Shown: positions 11,004 through 21,297, counted from the stretch's first letter. The stretch is DNA of 64,000 bases from Pseudonocardia alni (GCF_002813375.1 NZ_PHUJ01000003.1:496001-560000), one strand, 5' to 3'. A program made the numbers and translations. Notes: generated from the letters alone by a model not told the origin.

Positions 11004-11791
11004 CGCGGGCCCGGCCGGTGCCGGCCGGCGGACAGGCTGCCGCCGTCGATCCGCAGGGTGGCCCCGGTGACCCAGGACGCGGCGTCGGAGACGAGGAACG
11101 CCACCGCCTCGGCGACGTCCGCGGGCTCGCCGAGGCGCCCCAGCGGATAGCCCGCGACGACGGACGCCTCGTCGTGGGCGTAGAGCGCCTCGGCGAACCT
11201 CGTCCGCACCACGGCGGGGGCGACGGCGTTGACCCGGACGCCGGGGCCGAGCTGGCCGGCCAGCTCCTCGGTCAGGGTGAGCAGTGCCGCCTTCGACGCC
11301 CCGTAGGCCCCGATGACGCCGGTGGGCCGCAGCGCCGCGACCGAGGCGACGTTGACGACGGCGCCGCCGTGCGCACCCATCCACACCCGGTGCGCCTGCT
11401 GGACGAACCCGAGGGCGGCGACCACGTTGACGTCGAGGATCCTGCGGACGGCGTCGAGGTCGGCCTCGACCAGCGGCCCGTGCTGGGGGTTGATCCCGGC
11501 GTTGTTGACCAGCACGTCCAGCGAGCCGAACGCGGTCACCGTCGCCTCCGCCGCGGCGGCCCGGTGCGCCGCGTCCCCGACGTTGCCGGCGACGGCGAGC
11601 ACCCGGCCGGGGCCGACCCCCGTGCCTGCCGCGAGCTCCGCCGCCGCCGCGTCGAGCTCCGGGGCGCGCCGGCCGGTGATCGTCACCGACGCGCCGCGCG
11701 CCAGCAGCGCGGCGGCGACGCCGTACCCGATGCCCCGCGAGGCGCCGGTGACCAGTGCCGCCCGACCGGCCAGGGAGGTGAGATCGGTCAT
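11000..11791 (-). CDS. SDR family oxidoreductase
   Basis: 263 aa classical short-chain dehydrogenase. It has the TGASRGIG cofactor motif at about 15-22, NNAG at about 93, and a catalytic Ser-Tyr-Lys set in NVASVA and YGASKAAL. Coupling to the lycopene cyclase suggests a role in carotenoid or other isoprenoid tailoring, but the substrate cannot be read from sequence. A TAGGGT -10 (11800-11805) sits 8 nt before the ATG, so the transcript may be leaderless. The divergent ABC-F leader starts only 53 nt away. Confidence 0.85.
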   Translation of the reverse strand: MTDLTSLAGRAALVTGASRGIGYGVAAALLARGASVTITGRRAPELDAAAAELAAGTGVGPGRVLAVAGNVGDAAHRAAAAEATVTAFGSLDVLVNNAGINPQHGPLVEADLDAVRRILDVNVVAALGFVQQAHRVWMGAHGGAVVNVASVAALRPTGVIGAYGASKAALLTLTEELAGQLGPGVRVNAVAPAVVRTRFAEALYAHDEASVVAGYPLGRLGEPADVAEAVAFLVSDAASWVTGATLRIDGGSLSAGRHRPGPR

Positions 11792-11832
11792 GGGGCCCGA
11801 CCCTACGTGGGGATTCCGGTGGACCCGGCCGG

Positions 11833-11838
11833 TAGTGT
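11833..11838 (+). promoter_or_regulatory. -10 element for the ABC-F leader transcript
   Basis: TAGTGT lies 6 nt before a GTG that opens a five-codon ORF. The spacing fits a leaderless start. No AT-rich WhiB7 element is seen upstream. Confidence 0.5.
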
Positions 11839-11844
11839 GGACGC

Positions 11845-11862
11845 GTGATCCTGATCGAGTAG
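11845..11862 (+). CDS. Leader peptide MILIE upstream of the Rv1473-type ABC-F gene
   Basis: GTG-ATC-CTG-ATC-GAG-TAG encodes MILIE and begins at the predicted transcription start. It is 82 nt upstream of the ABC-F start. A hairpin follows at 11873-11890 and a short pairing of CTCC (11923-11926) with the ABC-F Shine-Dalgarno GGAG (11931-11934). The arrangement resembles ribosome-mediated attenuators of antibiotic-resistance ABC-F genes. Translation and function are inferred. Confidence 0.45.
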   Translation: MILIE

Positions 11863-11872
11863 ACCGGCGTAC

Positions 11873-11890
11873 CCGGGCACCGCCGTGCCC
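11873..11890 (+). promoter_or_regulatory. Leader hairpin of the ABC-F gene
   Basis: CGGGCAC and GTGCCCG form a perfect 7-bp stem around a CGCC loop. ACCGG and CCGGT further out can extend the structure. It lies between the MILIE leader ORF and the ABC-F gene and could be a terminator or anti-terminator element. Confidence 0.5.
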
Positions 11891-11943
11891 GCATCCCGGT
11901 CCTCTCAGCGTCACTCCCCGTCCTCCGTCTGGAGCTCTTCCAC

Positions 11944-13566
<1,623 letters not shown>

Positions 13567-13570
13567 CCGG

Positions 13571-13589
13571 TCACCGCACGCAGCGGTGA
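13571..13589 (+). terminator. Hairpin after the ABC-F gene
   Basis: TCACCGC and GCGGTGA form a 7-bp stem with a five-base loop, 5 nt after the ABC-F stop. It is probably a terminator. The following 13590-13869 is a non-coding stretch with lower GC near 13760-13800 (CATAAATGG), which probably carries the promoter of the small HTH gene. Confidence 0.5.
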
Positions 13590-13869
13590 TCACCCGACCG
13601 GACCACCACGATCGTCGAACGTGTCCGGGCCGTACCGCGTGCGGCTCCCGGAATCGTGCACGGTCCGTTCCGACGGGGTAATCCACTGCGCTGCCCGACG
13701 GATGACGATTCCGAAAGGTACCCGCGGTGCTGCGCCGTTCGGGGTAACCGTTCGCCGATCGCGTTTTCCGCGTTCTGGTCATAAATGGTCAACTGGATCA
13801 TCATGGCCTGATCGTCGCGCCAGATGCGGCGGTCCGCGGGGGCATCCGCGGAGGGGATGAGGAGGGCCG

Positions 13870-14079
13870 ATGGCCGAGCTGAAGAAGGGCGCCCGGATCA
13901 CCGGGACGCAGCGGGGCAAACTCGCCGCCGACCTGAAGAAGAAGTACGAGAAGGGCGCCAGCATCCGTTCGCTGGCCGAGCAGACCGGGCGGTCGTACGG
14001 CTTCGTCCACCGGGTCCTGTCCGAGACGGGTGTGACGTTGCGCGGGCGCGGCGGCGCCACCCGTACCAAGAAGAAGTAG
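13870..14079 (+). CDS. Small HTH protein, Rv1473A-like
   Basis: 69 aa. The core RSLAEQTGRSYGFVHRVLSETGVTLRGRGG is a resolvase/HTH_23-like helix-turn-helix, flanked by lysine-rich ends (LKKGARI, RTKKK). It matches the small putative regulator Rv1473A, which also follows the ABC-F gene in M. tuberculosis. Purine-rich AGGAGGG (13859-13865) is a good ribosome binding site. It probably binds DNA; its targets are unknown, and the conserved neighbourhood with Rv1473 homologues suggests a link to that gene. Confidence 0.85.
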   Translation: MAELKKGARITGTQRGKLAADLKKKYEKGASIRSLAEQTGRSYGFVHRVLSETGVTLRGRGGATRTKKK

Positions 14080-14080
14080 T

Positions 14081-14109
14081 GCTCGTCGGCGCCGCCGATC
14101 GGGTCGAGC
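14081..14109 (+). terminator. Stem-loop after the small HTH gene
   Basis: GCTCG/CGAGC encloses TCGGC-GCC-GCCGA, separated by a six-base bulge. It begins one base after the stop codon. It is a plausible terminator without T-tract. Confidence 0.4.
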
Positions 14110-14242
14110 ATCGGGCCCGGGGCGGCGTCGTCGTGTGTCCGGGGTGTGTCGTGGGGCGCCGCGCGCGGGATCACCGCGCCCGCCCGCCGTACGCGCCGTA
14201 ACGTGAACCCTCGCCGTCCACCACCGGCGAAGGGGAACACCG

Positions 14243-16135
14243 TTGGATCGCCCGCTCGCTCTGATGCGCGGGGTCATCCGGGGGGCGGACTCGACGTCCA
14301 TCCGCCGTGGCTCCATCGCGCGGGGCACCTGGCCCCGGATCTGGGGCTTCGTCCGGCCCTACCGCCGCTGGCTGCTGTCCTATCTGGCCCTGACCACCGT
14401 CACCGCCGTGATCGGCGTCGCGACGCCGGTGCTGGCCGGGCGCGTGGTCAACACGATCGTCGCGGCGAACGAGCTGCCCGACGCCGCCCGCGTCGTGATG
14501 GTGATCGCCGGGGCGATCGCCGGGATGGCCGTCCTGGAGGCGGTGGTCGGGCTCGCCGGCCGCTGGTTCTCGGCGCGGCTCGGCGAGGGACTCATCGAGG
14601 ACCTGCGGGTGGCGGTGTTCCGTCACGTCCAGTCGATGCCGCTGGCGTTCTTCTCCCGCACCCGGACCGGGGCGCTGGTCAGCCGGCTCAACAACGACGT
14701 GATCGGCGCCCAGACCGCCATCACCGGCACCCTGTCCACGGTGCTGTCCAACAGCATCCAGCTCGTGCTGGCCATCGCGGTCATGATCGGTCTGGCCTGG
14801 CAGGTCACCGTGCTGGCGATGCTGCTGCTGCCGGTGTTCGTGCTCCCGGCCCGGCGGATGGGGACCTGGCTCGCCGAGCTGCGCCGCGAGGCCGCCGAGC
14901 TCAACGCCACCATGGGTAACCAGATGACCGAGCGCTTCTCCGCGCCCGGCGCCACCCTGGTGAAGCTGTTCGGCGACCCCGACTCCGAGGCCGCGGTCTT
15001 CCGGGGCCAGGTGTCGCGGGTGCGCGACATCGGTGTCCGGTCGGCGATGGTGTCGCGGTTGTTCGTCACTGCGCTGCAGCTGGTGTCTGCGCTGGCCCAG
15101 GCCATGATCTACGGCCTCGGCGGCTACCTCGCGGTGACCGGGGCGATCCCGGCGGGTACCGTCGTCGCGCTCGGGCTGCTGCTGACCCGGCTCTACACCC
15201 CGATGACGGCGCTGGCCAACGCCCGCGTCGACGTGATGACCGCGCTGGTCGCCTTCGAGCGGGTCTTCGAGGTGCTCGACCTGCGCCCGATGCTGACCGA
15301 GCGACCCGACCCGGCCGTGCTGCCCGACGGCCCCGTCGACGTCGCCCTGCGCGGGGTCCGGTTCACCTACCCCAGCGCCACCGACGTCTCCCTGGCCTCG
15401 CTGGAGGAGGTCGCGGTGCTCGACCAGCGGGTCAACACCGAGGTGCTGCACGGCGTCGACCTGCACGTCCACGGCGGCGGGCTGCTCGCCCTGGTCGGGT
15501 CGTCCGGGGCCGGGAAGTCCACGCTCGCCTCGCTGGTCCCACGTCTCTACGACGTCGACGCCGGCTCGGTCGAGCTGTCCGGGGTGGACGTGCGGGACCT
15601 GTCGTTCGCCACGCTGCGCGGCGCCGTCGGGATGGTCACCCAGGACGGGCACCTGTTCCACGACACCATCGCCGGCAACCTGCGCTACGCCTCGCCCGAC
15701 GCCACCGACGACGAGATGATCGACGCGCTGCGCCGCGCCCGGCTCGGCGATCTTCTCGACACGCTGCCCGACGGTCTCGACACCGTGGTGGGGGAGCGCG
15801 GCTACCGTCTGTCCGGTGGTGAGCGCCAGCGGCTGACCATCGCCCGTCTGCTGCTGGCCCGCCCGCGGGTGGTGATCCTCGACGAGGCCACCGCGCACCT
15901 CGACTCGGAGTCCGAGGCAGCAGTGCAGGAGGCACTGGCGGAGGCGCTGGTCGGGCGGACCGCGATCGTCATCGCGCACCGGCTGTCCACCGTGCGTGCG
16001 GCCGACCGGATCGCGGTGCTGGAGGGTGGGCAGGTCGTCGAGTCCGGCACCCACGACGAGCTGCTGGCCGCCGACGGCCGCTACGCCACGCTCTACCGGA
16101 CCCAGTTCCTCCCGGCGGCGACGACCGCGGGCTGA
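14243..16135 (+). CDS. ABC exporter half-transporter, MdlB/MsbA type
   Basis: 630 aa. An N-terminal transmembrane domain of six helices (about 35-330) is fused to an ATPase with Walker A GSSGAGKST (about 420), signature LSGGERQR and Walker B VVILDEATAHLD, ending in a switch His (IVIAHRLSTV). Such half-transporters act as homodimers or pair with a second half, but no partner is next to it. The TTG at 14243 is preferred because AAGGGG lies 8 nt upstream; ATG 14264 is the alternative. Substrate unknown; lipid or drug export is typical of the family. Confidence 0.88.
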   Translation: MDRPLALMRGVIRGADSTSIRRGSIARGTWPRIWGFVRPYRRWLLSYLALTTVTAVIGVATPVLAGRVVNTIVAANELPDAARVVMVIAGAIAGMAVLEAVVGLAGRWFSARLGEGLIEDLRVAVFRHVQSMPLAFFSRTRTGALVSRLNNDVIGAQTAITGTLSTVLSNSIQLVLAIAVMIGLAWQVTVLAMLLLPVFVLPARRMGTWLAELRREAAELNATMGNQMTERFSAPGATLVKLFGDPDSEAAVFRGQVSRVRDIGVRSAMVSRLFVTALQLVSALAQAMIYGLGGYLAVTGAIPAGTVVALGLLLTRLYTPMTALANARVDVMTALVAFERVFEVLDLRPMLTERPDPAVLPDGPVDVALRGVRFTYPSATDVSLASLEEVAVLDQRVNTEVLHGVDLHVHGGGLLALVGSSGAGKSTLASLVPRLYDVDAGSVELSGVDVRDLSFATLRGAVGMVTQDGHLFHDTIAGNLRYASPDATDDEMIDALRRARLGDLLDTLPDGLDTVVGERGYRLSGGERQRLTIARLLLARPRVVILDEATAHLDSESEAAVQEALAEALVGRTAIVIAHRLSTVRAADRIAVLEGGQVVESGTHDELLAADGRYATLYRTQFLPAATTAG

Positions 16136-16143
16136 GCGACTCC

Positions 16144-16172
16144 GGCGGGCCGGTGCTCAGGCCCGGCCCGCC
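16144..16172. terminator. Bidirectional terminator overlapping the dhaL stop
   Basis: GGCGGGCCGG (16144-16153) and CCGGCCCGCC (16163-16172) form a perfect 10-bp stem with a nine-base loop. The distal arm lies within the last codons of the convergent dhaL gene. Confidence 0.7.
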
Positions 16173-16786
16173 AGCGGGTCCGCCACCTCGGCGCCCGGCT
16201 CGGCCACCGCGGCGACGGCGGCGAACAGCAGCGCGACGCCGACCGCGCCGGGGTCCGGCGCGCCCTTCGCGCGCTCGCCGACGTAGGACGCGCGGCCGTG
16301 CCGGGCCGCGAGCTCCGCGGTCCGCTCGGCGCCGTCGAGGGCCGCGGCCGCCGCGGCGGCGTACCCCGAACGGTCGAGCGCGGTCACGGCCGGGGCCAGC
16401 GCGTCGACCATCGTCCGGTCGCCCACCTCGGCCTCGCCGACCCGCTGGATCGCGGTCAGCCCGGCCCGGGCGCCCGCGGCGAACGCGGCCGTGTCGGCCG
16501 AGCCGTAGGACAGCGCGCGGGCGATCTCGGAGAACAGCAGGCCCAGCAGCGGGCCGCTGGTGCCGCCGACCTCGTCGAGGAAGACCTCGCCGAGCGCGCC
16601 GAACCCGCGCTGCGGTCCGCGCCCGGCCAGCGCGACGGCCAGCCGGACCCCGGCGCGCAGGTTGTCGCCGTAGTCGCCGTCGCCGGAGTGCTGGTCGAGG
16701 TCGGTGAGCACACCGTGGCCGTCCTCGACGGCCCGGGCGAAGCGGGCCAGCACGGCGTCCTGGTCGAGGGGGCGATGGTCGGTCAT
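16157..16786 (-). CDS. dhaL: Dihydroxyacetone kinase ADP/ATP-binding subunit DhaL
   Basis: 209 aa all-helical DhaL domain with the nucleotide and Mg-binding motifs DLDQHSGDGDYGDN (about 30-43), GGTSGPLLG and GDRTMVDAL. It phosphorylates the substrate held by DhaK. It overlaps dhaK by ATGA. No DhaM phosphotransfer subunit is present, so the pair is either ATP-dependent or relies on a distant DhaM. A fused paralogue lies at 60233-61948. Confidence 0.9.
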   Translation of the reverse strand: MTDHRPLDQDAVLARFARAVEDGHGVLTDLDQHSGDGDYGDNLRAGVRLAVALAGRGPQRGFGALGEVFLDEVGGTSGPLLGLLFSEIARALSYGSADTAAFAAGARAGLTAIQRVGEAEVGDRTMVDALAPAVTALDRSGYAAAAAAALDGAERTAELAARHGRASYVGERAKGAPDPGAVGVALLFAAVAAVAEPGAEVADPLAGRA

Positions 16787-17799
16787 GAGGTCTCCGTCCG
16801 GGGGAAGGCGGCCGTCTGCGCCGGTGCGGCCCACAGGCCCGTCCACTCCGGGCGCATCCGGGTCAGGGTGAGCGAGAACCCGGCCATGTCCAGGGCGGGC
16901 ACGAACGTGCCGACGAGCAGGCCCACCCGCTCCAGCCCGCGCGCCTCCAGCCCGGCGGCGGCCAGCTCGGCGAGCACGTAGAGCTCCAGCAGTGCCGTGC
17001 CCCCCATGCCGTTGACGACCATGACGACCTGGTCGGGGCCGTCGGGCAGGCCCGCGACGACCTCGTCGAGCATCCGGTCGACGAGCTCCTCGGTGGGCGG
17101 CCGGTCGACCGAGCGCCGGGCCCGCTCGCCGTGGATGCCGACGCCGTAGTCGAGCCGCCCGTCGAGGGCGAACGCGGGCTCCCCGGTGCGCATCGAGGTC
17201 TGCGCGCGGGAGGCGACGGCGAGGCTGCGCGAGGCCGCGGCGACGTCCGCACCGAGCGTCGCGAGCTCGGCCAGCCCGGCACCGCTGTCCGCGGCGGCGC
17301 CGAGGATCTTCTCGACGACGACGGTCGCCCCGGTCCCGCGCCGCCCGGTCGCGGTGTCGAGCCCGTCGGTGGCCAGGTCGTCGTCGACGAGGACGCGGGC
17401 GACGTCCACGCCCTCCATCCGCAGCCGCTCCGCCGCGATGCCGAAGTTGATCCGGTCTCCGGTGTAGTTCTTGACGATGTGGATCACCCCGTCCGGGCCC
17501 GCCGCGGCCCGGGACGCGTACAGCACGGCCTTGTTGTGCGGGGAGGTGAACACCGGACCGGGGGCGACGGCGTCGAGCATCCCGCGGCCGAGGAACCCGG
17601 CGTGCAGCGGCTCGTGGCCGGAACCCCCGCCGGAGACCAGCCCGACCCGCCTGCCGGGTGCCCGGTGGCGTGCGAGGAGGTGGATCGGGTCCTCGTGCAG
17701 GGCGACGAGGTCGGCGTGGGCCCGGGCGAACCCGCGGACGGCGGCCGGGACGGGGTCGTCGCCCGCCGGGTGGAAGGGGAACGGCATGGCGCCGATCAT
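16783..17799 (-). CDS. dhaK: Dihydroxyacetone kinase substrate-binding subunit DhaK
   Basis: 338 aa from ATG 17799; ATG 17787 is an alternative. It carries SGGGSGHEPLHAGF, VKNYTGDRINFG and the GIHGE motif whose histidine forms a hemiaminal with the keto group of dihydroxyacetone. Together with dhaL it would make dihydroxyacetone phosphate for glycolysis. It lies 15 nt downstream of acnR on the same strand, so it may share the acnR transcript, which would be an unusual coupling of a TCA-cycle repressor with a C3 kinase. Confidence 0.9.
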   Translation of the reverse strand: MIGAMPFPFHPAGDDPVPAAVRGFARAHADLVALHEDPIHLLARHRAPGRRVGLVSGGGSGHEPLHAGFLGRGMLDAVAPGPVFTSPHNKAVLYASRAAAGPDGVIHIVKNYTGDRINFGIAAERLRMEGVDVARVLVDDDLATDGLDTATGRRGTGATVVVEKILGAAADSGAGLAELATLGADVAAASRSLAVASRAQTSMRTGEPAFALDGRLDYGVGIHGERARRSVDRPPTEELVDRMLDEVVAGLPDGPDQVVMVVNGMGGTALLELYVLAELAAAGLEARGLERVGLLVGTFVPALDMAGFSLTLTRMRPEWTGLWAAPAQTAAFPRTETS

Positions 17800-17814
17800 G
17801 CTGGCCGTGGGCGG

Positions 17815-18387
17815 TCAGCGCATCAACGGCGCGCGGACGGCGTTCTCCACGAGGTCGAGCACCGGGCCGAGGTCGTCGGCGGGCAGCCCCATCGCCAGGT
17901 GCGAGACCAGCCCCTCCAGCACCAGCTCCAGGTACTGGGCGAGCACCGGCACCGGCACGTCGTCGCGCAGCGCGCCGGCTGCGGCCTGACGTTCCAGCCG
18001 CGCCCGGGTCGCGGCGGTCAGCGCGCCGGAGTGCTCCTGCCAGCGGGCCCGGAACTCCGGGTCGGTGCGCAGCCGTCGGGAGACCTCCAGGCGGGTGCCC
18101 AGCCAGCTGCGGTCCGAGCCGCCGCGCAGCAGGTCGCGCATGACCTGCACCAGGCCCTGTTCGGCGACGACGTCGGCCATCCGGGTGGCGTCCTGCTCGG
18201 CCAGGGCCAGGAACAGCGCCTCCTTGTCCCGGAAGTAGTGGAAGATCGCGCCACGGGACAGCCCGGTGTACTCCTCGAGCCGCCGGACGGTGGCGCCCTC
18301 GTAGCCGTGGTCGGCGAAGCAGGTCCGGGCACCGGTGAGGATCTGCTGCCGGCGTGCGGCGAGCTGGTCGGTGCTGACGCGGGGCAT
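17815..18387 (-). CDS. acnR: AcnR, TetR-family repressor of aconitase
   Basis: 190 aa. The N-terminal HTH (about 12-58, GYEGATVRRLEEYTGLSRGAIFHYF read across two segments) and the ligand domain (LEVSRRLRTDPEFRARW) match Corynebacterium glutamicum AcnR closely. AcnR represses acn and senses citrate/isocitrate with Mg. In mycobacteria and corynebacteria the gene lies beside acn; here acn is 21 kb away. A box similar to the known AcnR operator lies 14 nt upstream of the ATG, which suggests autoregulation. Confidence 0.88.
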   Translation of the reverse strand: MPRVSTDQLAARRQQILTGARTCFADHGYEGATVRRLEEYTGLSRGAIFHYFRDKEALFLALAEQDATRMADVVAEQGLVQVMRDLLRGGSDRSWLGTRLEVSRRLRTDPEFRARWQEHSGALTAATRARLERQAAAGALRDDVPVPVLAQYLELVLEGLVSHLAMGLPADDLGPVLDLVENAVRAPLMR

Positions 18388-18400
18388 GCTCCCCAGTATT

Positions 18401-18416
18401 CCGTACGCTTGTCCTG
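18401..18416 (-). promoter_or_regulatory. Candidate AcnR operator upstream of acnR
   Basis: CCGTACGCTTGTCCTG matches the C. glutamicum AcnR box CAGAACGCTTGTACTG at most positions, including the GCTTGT core. It shares GTACGCYTGTCCT (one C/T difference) with a site upstream of acn at 42543-42555. Confidence 0.7.
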
Positions 18417-18511
18417 CATGTGTGGACGGTCGTGTCGCCGGTCACCGGCGGCGCCGACGACCACGGTTTCATCGCGTGCGGGTGTCACACGTCGGGGGTA
18501 GCGTCGACGTG

Positions 18512-19939
18512 GTGACCCTGGACGACCAGAGCACCGACGGTGTGCTCCGCAGCGTGGGGGAGGCCGAGGCCTACGTGGCCTCGGTCTGCTTCAAACACGG
18601 CCCCCCGACCCTGGCCGGTGTCGAGATCGAATGGATGCTCCACCGACCCGGTCGACCGGCCGACCCGGTCGACCTCGACGCCGTGCGTGCCGCTCTCGGC
18701 CCGCACCGCCCGGCCTCTCTGGACCCCGCCTCGCACGCGGCCCCGCTCCCCGCGGGCGGCACCGTGACCGTCGAGCCGGGCGGCCAGATCGAGATCTCCA
18801 GCGCTCCCGCTGACTCGCTCGAGGCCCTCCTCGGCGCCCTCGGCGCCGACGCAGCCCACCTCCACGGTCTGCTCGCCGAGCAGGGCCTGCGGCCGCACGG
18901 CCGCGCCGCCGACCCGGTCCGGCCCGCCCGGCGGCTGCTGGACCTGCCGCGCTACGCGGCCATGGAGTGCGTGTTCGACGGCGTCGGCCCGCACGGACGC
19001 AGCGGGATGTGCTCCACGGCGGCGGTCCAGGTCAGCCTGGACGCCGGCCCGGCCGCCGGGATCGCCGAACGCTGGGCGGTCCTGCACGAGCTGGGCCCGG
19101 TGCTGCTCGCAGCGTTCGCGAACTCGCCGGTGCAGCACGGCCGCCGCACCGGCTGGAAGTCCTCCCGGCAGGCGTGCTGGCTCAGCCTCGACCCCGCGCG
19201 GACCGCGCCGCCGCCCACCGCGACGACCGGTACCGACCCGGCCGCCGCCTGGGCGCGCCGGGTGGTCACCACCCCGCTGCTGTGCGTGCGCGGCACCGGG
19301 ACCTGGTCGGTGCCGGCCGGGGTCACCTTCGCCGACTGGGTGTCCGGCCGCGCCCGCGGCGGGGTCCTCGACCGGCCGCCGACACTGGCCGACCTCGACT
19401 ACCACGTCTCGACCCTCTTCCCGCCGGTCCGCCCGCACGGCTACCTCGAGGTGCGCTACGTCGACGGTCAGGCCGGCGACGACTGGGCGCTGCCGACCGC
19501 GGTGCTGCTGGCGCTCACCTCCTCCGGCCCCGTCGTCGACCGGGTCCGGGAGCTGTGCGAGCCGGTCCGCGACGAGTGGGTCGCCGCCGCCCGCCACGGG
19601 CTGGACCACCCGGATCTGGCCGCGGCGGCCGCCGGTCTGTTCCCGCTGGCCTGCGACGTGCTGGCCGCCGCGGACCATCCGCTGACCACCGGGCCGGGCC
19701 CGCTGCTGGCCCGGCTGCGCGAGGTCACCGAGCGGCGCGTGCAGCAGGGGCGCTGCCCCGCCGATGACATCGACCCCGCCGAGCAGGGTGCGGGCCCGAC
19801 CGCCGATCCGTTCCCGCCGGGGCTCCATCTGGGTTCCGCCCTGCCCGGCGCGCCCGCCGCACGAGAGGTGACCGGTCGAGAACCCGGCCGGTCCGCCGTC
19901 GACACCGCCGACCAGGCTGCCCAGGAGGACGTGGCATGA
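18512..19939 (+). CDS. egtA: Glutamate-cysteine ligase EgtA of ergothioneine synthesis
   Basis: 475 aa GCS2-type ligase making gamma-glutamylcysteine, the sulfur donor for EgtB. Typical segments are VGVEIEWML-like AGVEIEWMLH near residue 35, EPGGQIEISSAP near 88, and MCSTAAVQVSLD near 166. It heads egtA-egtB-egtC-egtD, all tightly coupled. The GTG at 18512 is 7 nt after TAGCGT (18499-18504), so it is probably leaderless; GTG 18509 is also possible. The last 60 residues are low in conserved sequence. Confidence 0.92.
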   Translation: MTLDDQSTDGVLRSVGEAEAYVASVCFKHGPPTLAGVEIEWMLHRPGRPADPVDLDAVRAALGPHRPASLDPASHAAPLPAGGTVTVEPGGQIEISSAPADSLEALLGALGADAAHLHGLLAEQGLRPHGRAADPVRPARRLLDLPRYAAMECVFDGVGPHGRSGMCSTAAVQVSLDAGPAAGIAERWAVLHELGPVLLAAFANSPVQHGRRTGWKSSRQACWLSLDPARTAPPPTATTGTDPAAAWARRVVTTPLLCVRGTGTWSVPAGVTFADWVSGRARGGVLDRPPTLADLDYHVSTLFPPVRPHGYLEVRYVDGQAGDDWALPTAVLLALTSSGPVVDRVRELCEPVRDEWVAAARHGLDHPDLAAAAAGLFPLACDVLAAADHPLTTGPGPLLARLREVTERRVQQGRCPADDIDPAEQGAGPTADPFPPGLHLGSALPGAPAAREVTGREPGRSAVDTADQAAQEDVA

Positions 19940-21297
19940 CCGCCGATCCCGCCGTTCCCGCCGGACCGCTGACCGGCCCCGCGACCCCGGGGGAGAGCCC
20001 GGAGACGATGCGTACCCGCGTCGCCGCACTGCTGGGCCGCTCCCGCGACCGCAGCACCGCGCTCACCGCCCTCGACGACGGCGAGCTGGCCGCCCAGCAC
20101 TCGCCGCTGATGTCGCCGCTGGTCTGGGACCTCGCGCACATCGGGTCGATGGAGGAGCTGTGGCTCGTCCGCGACGTGGGCGGCCGCGAGCCGCTGCGCC
20201 CGGAGATCGACGGCCTCTACGACGCGTTCCAGCACTCCCGTTCCTCGCGGGTCGAGCTGCCGCTGCTCACCCCGGCCGAGGCCCGCGGCTACGTCGCCGA
20301 GGTGCGGGACAAGGCGCTCGACGCGCTGCACCGCAGCCCACTGCGCGGTCGCCGGTTGGAGGCCGAGGGCTTCGCGTTCGGGATGATCGTGCAGCACGAG
20401 CAGCAGCACGACGAGACCATGCTCGCCACCCACCAGCTGCGCTCCGGGGGGCCGGTGCTCGACGCCGCCCCGCCGCCCCGCCCGGCCGGAGCGGTCGACC
20501 CGGCCGCGGAGGTGCTCGTCCCGGCGGGCCCGTTCGAGATGGGGACCTCGGCCGAGCCGTGGGCGCTGGACAACGAGCGGCCCGCGCACGTCGTGGACCT
20601 GCCCGCGTTCCGGATCGACGTGCACCCTGTCACCAACGGCGCGTTCGCGGCGTTCGTCGACGCGGGCGGCTACGACGACCCGCGGCTGTGGACCGACGCC
20701 GGGTGGGCGCACCGCACCGAGGAGGAGCTGGTCGCGCCGCGGTTCTGGTCCCGCGACAGCGACGGCACCTGGTGGCGGCGCCGGTTCGGCGTCGTCGAGC
20801 GGGTGCCCGACGACGAGCCCGTCGTGCACGTCTCCTTCCACGAGGCGCAGGCCTACGCCCGCTGGGTCGGCAAGCGTCTGCCCACCGAGGCGGAGTGGGA
20901 GAAGGCCGCCCGGCACGACCCGGCGACCGGCCGGTCCCGGCGCTTCCCCTGGGGCGACGACGAGCCGCGCGCCGAGCACGCCAACCTCGGACAGCGCCAC
21001 CTCCAGCCCGCCCCGATCGGCTCCTACCCGGCGGGGGCGTCCGCCCTGGGGGTGCAGCAGATGGTCGGCGACGTCTGGGAGTGGTGCGACTCCGGCTGGC
21101 ACCCCTACCCGGGGTTCAGCGTGTTCCCGTACCCCGAGTACTCCGAGGTGTTCTTCGGCGGGGACTACGCGGTGCTGCGCGGCGGATCGTTCGGCACCGA
21201 CCCGGCGGCGATCCGGGCCACGTTCCGCAACTGGGACCACCCGATCCGCCGGCAGATCTTCGCCGGATTCCGGCTGGTCCGCGACGCCGGTGTGTAG
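19936..21297 (+). CDS. egtB: Ergothioneine sulfoxide synthase EgtB
   Basis: 453 aa non-heme iron enzyme that joins gamma-glutamylcysteine to hercynine with oxygen. The DinB-like N-terminal domain supplies the iron ligands H68 (DLAHIGS), H154 and H158 (QHEQQHDET). The C-terminal FGE-sulfatase domain shows RLPTEAEWEKAAR, VGDVWEWCDSGW and RGGSFGTDP. It overlaps egtA by ATGA and egtC by 8 nt. Confidence 0.95.
   Translation: MTADPAVPAGPLTGPATPGESPETMRTRVAALLGRSRDRSTALTALDDGELAAQHSPLMSPLVWDLAHIGSMEELWLVRDVGGREPLRPEIDGLYDAFQHSRSSRVELPLLTPAEARGYVAEVRDKALDALHRSPLRGRRLEAEGFAFGMIVQHEQQHDETMLATHQLRSGGPVLDAAPPPRPAGAVDPAAEVLVPAGPFEMGTSAEPWALDNERPAHVVDLPAFRIDVHPVTNGAFAAFVDAGGYDDPRLWTDAGWAHRTEEELVAPRFWSRDSDGTWWRRRFGVVERVPDDEPVVHVSFHEAQAYARWVGKRLPTEAEWEKAARHDPATGRSRRFPWGDDEPRAEHANLGQRHLQPAPIGSYPAGASALGVQQMVGDVWEWCDSGWHPYPGFSVFPYPEYSEVFFGGDYAVLRGGSFGTDPAAIRATFRNWDHPIRRQIFAGFRLVRDAGV

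Noticed and set aside
11791-11833. WhiB7-type promoter for the Rv1473-like ABC-F gene
   Set aside because: The AT-rich stretch next to the -35 element that WhiB7 requires is missing; the region is GC-rich.
13611-13626. LexA box in the ABC-F to HTH gap
   Set aside because: Only a half-site TCGAAC is present; the second half does not match GTTCGA.
18512-18520. Frameshift or gap between acnR and egtA
   Set aside because: The 124-nt intergenic region is a normal divergent promoter region with the AcnR box on one side and the egtA -10 on the other.
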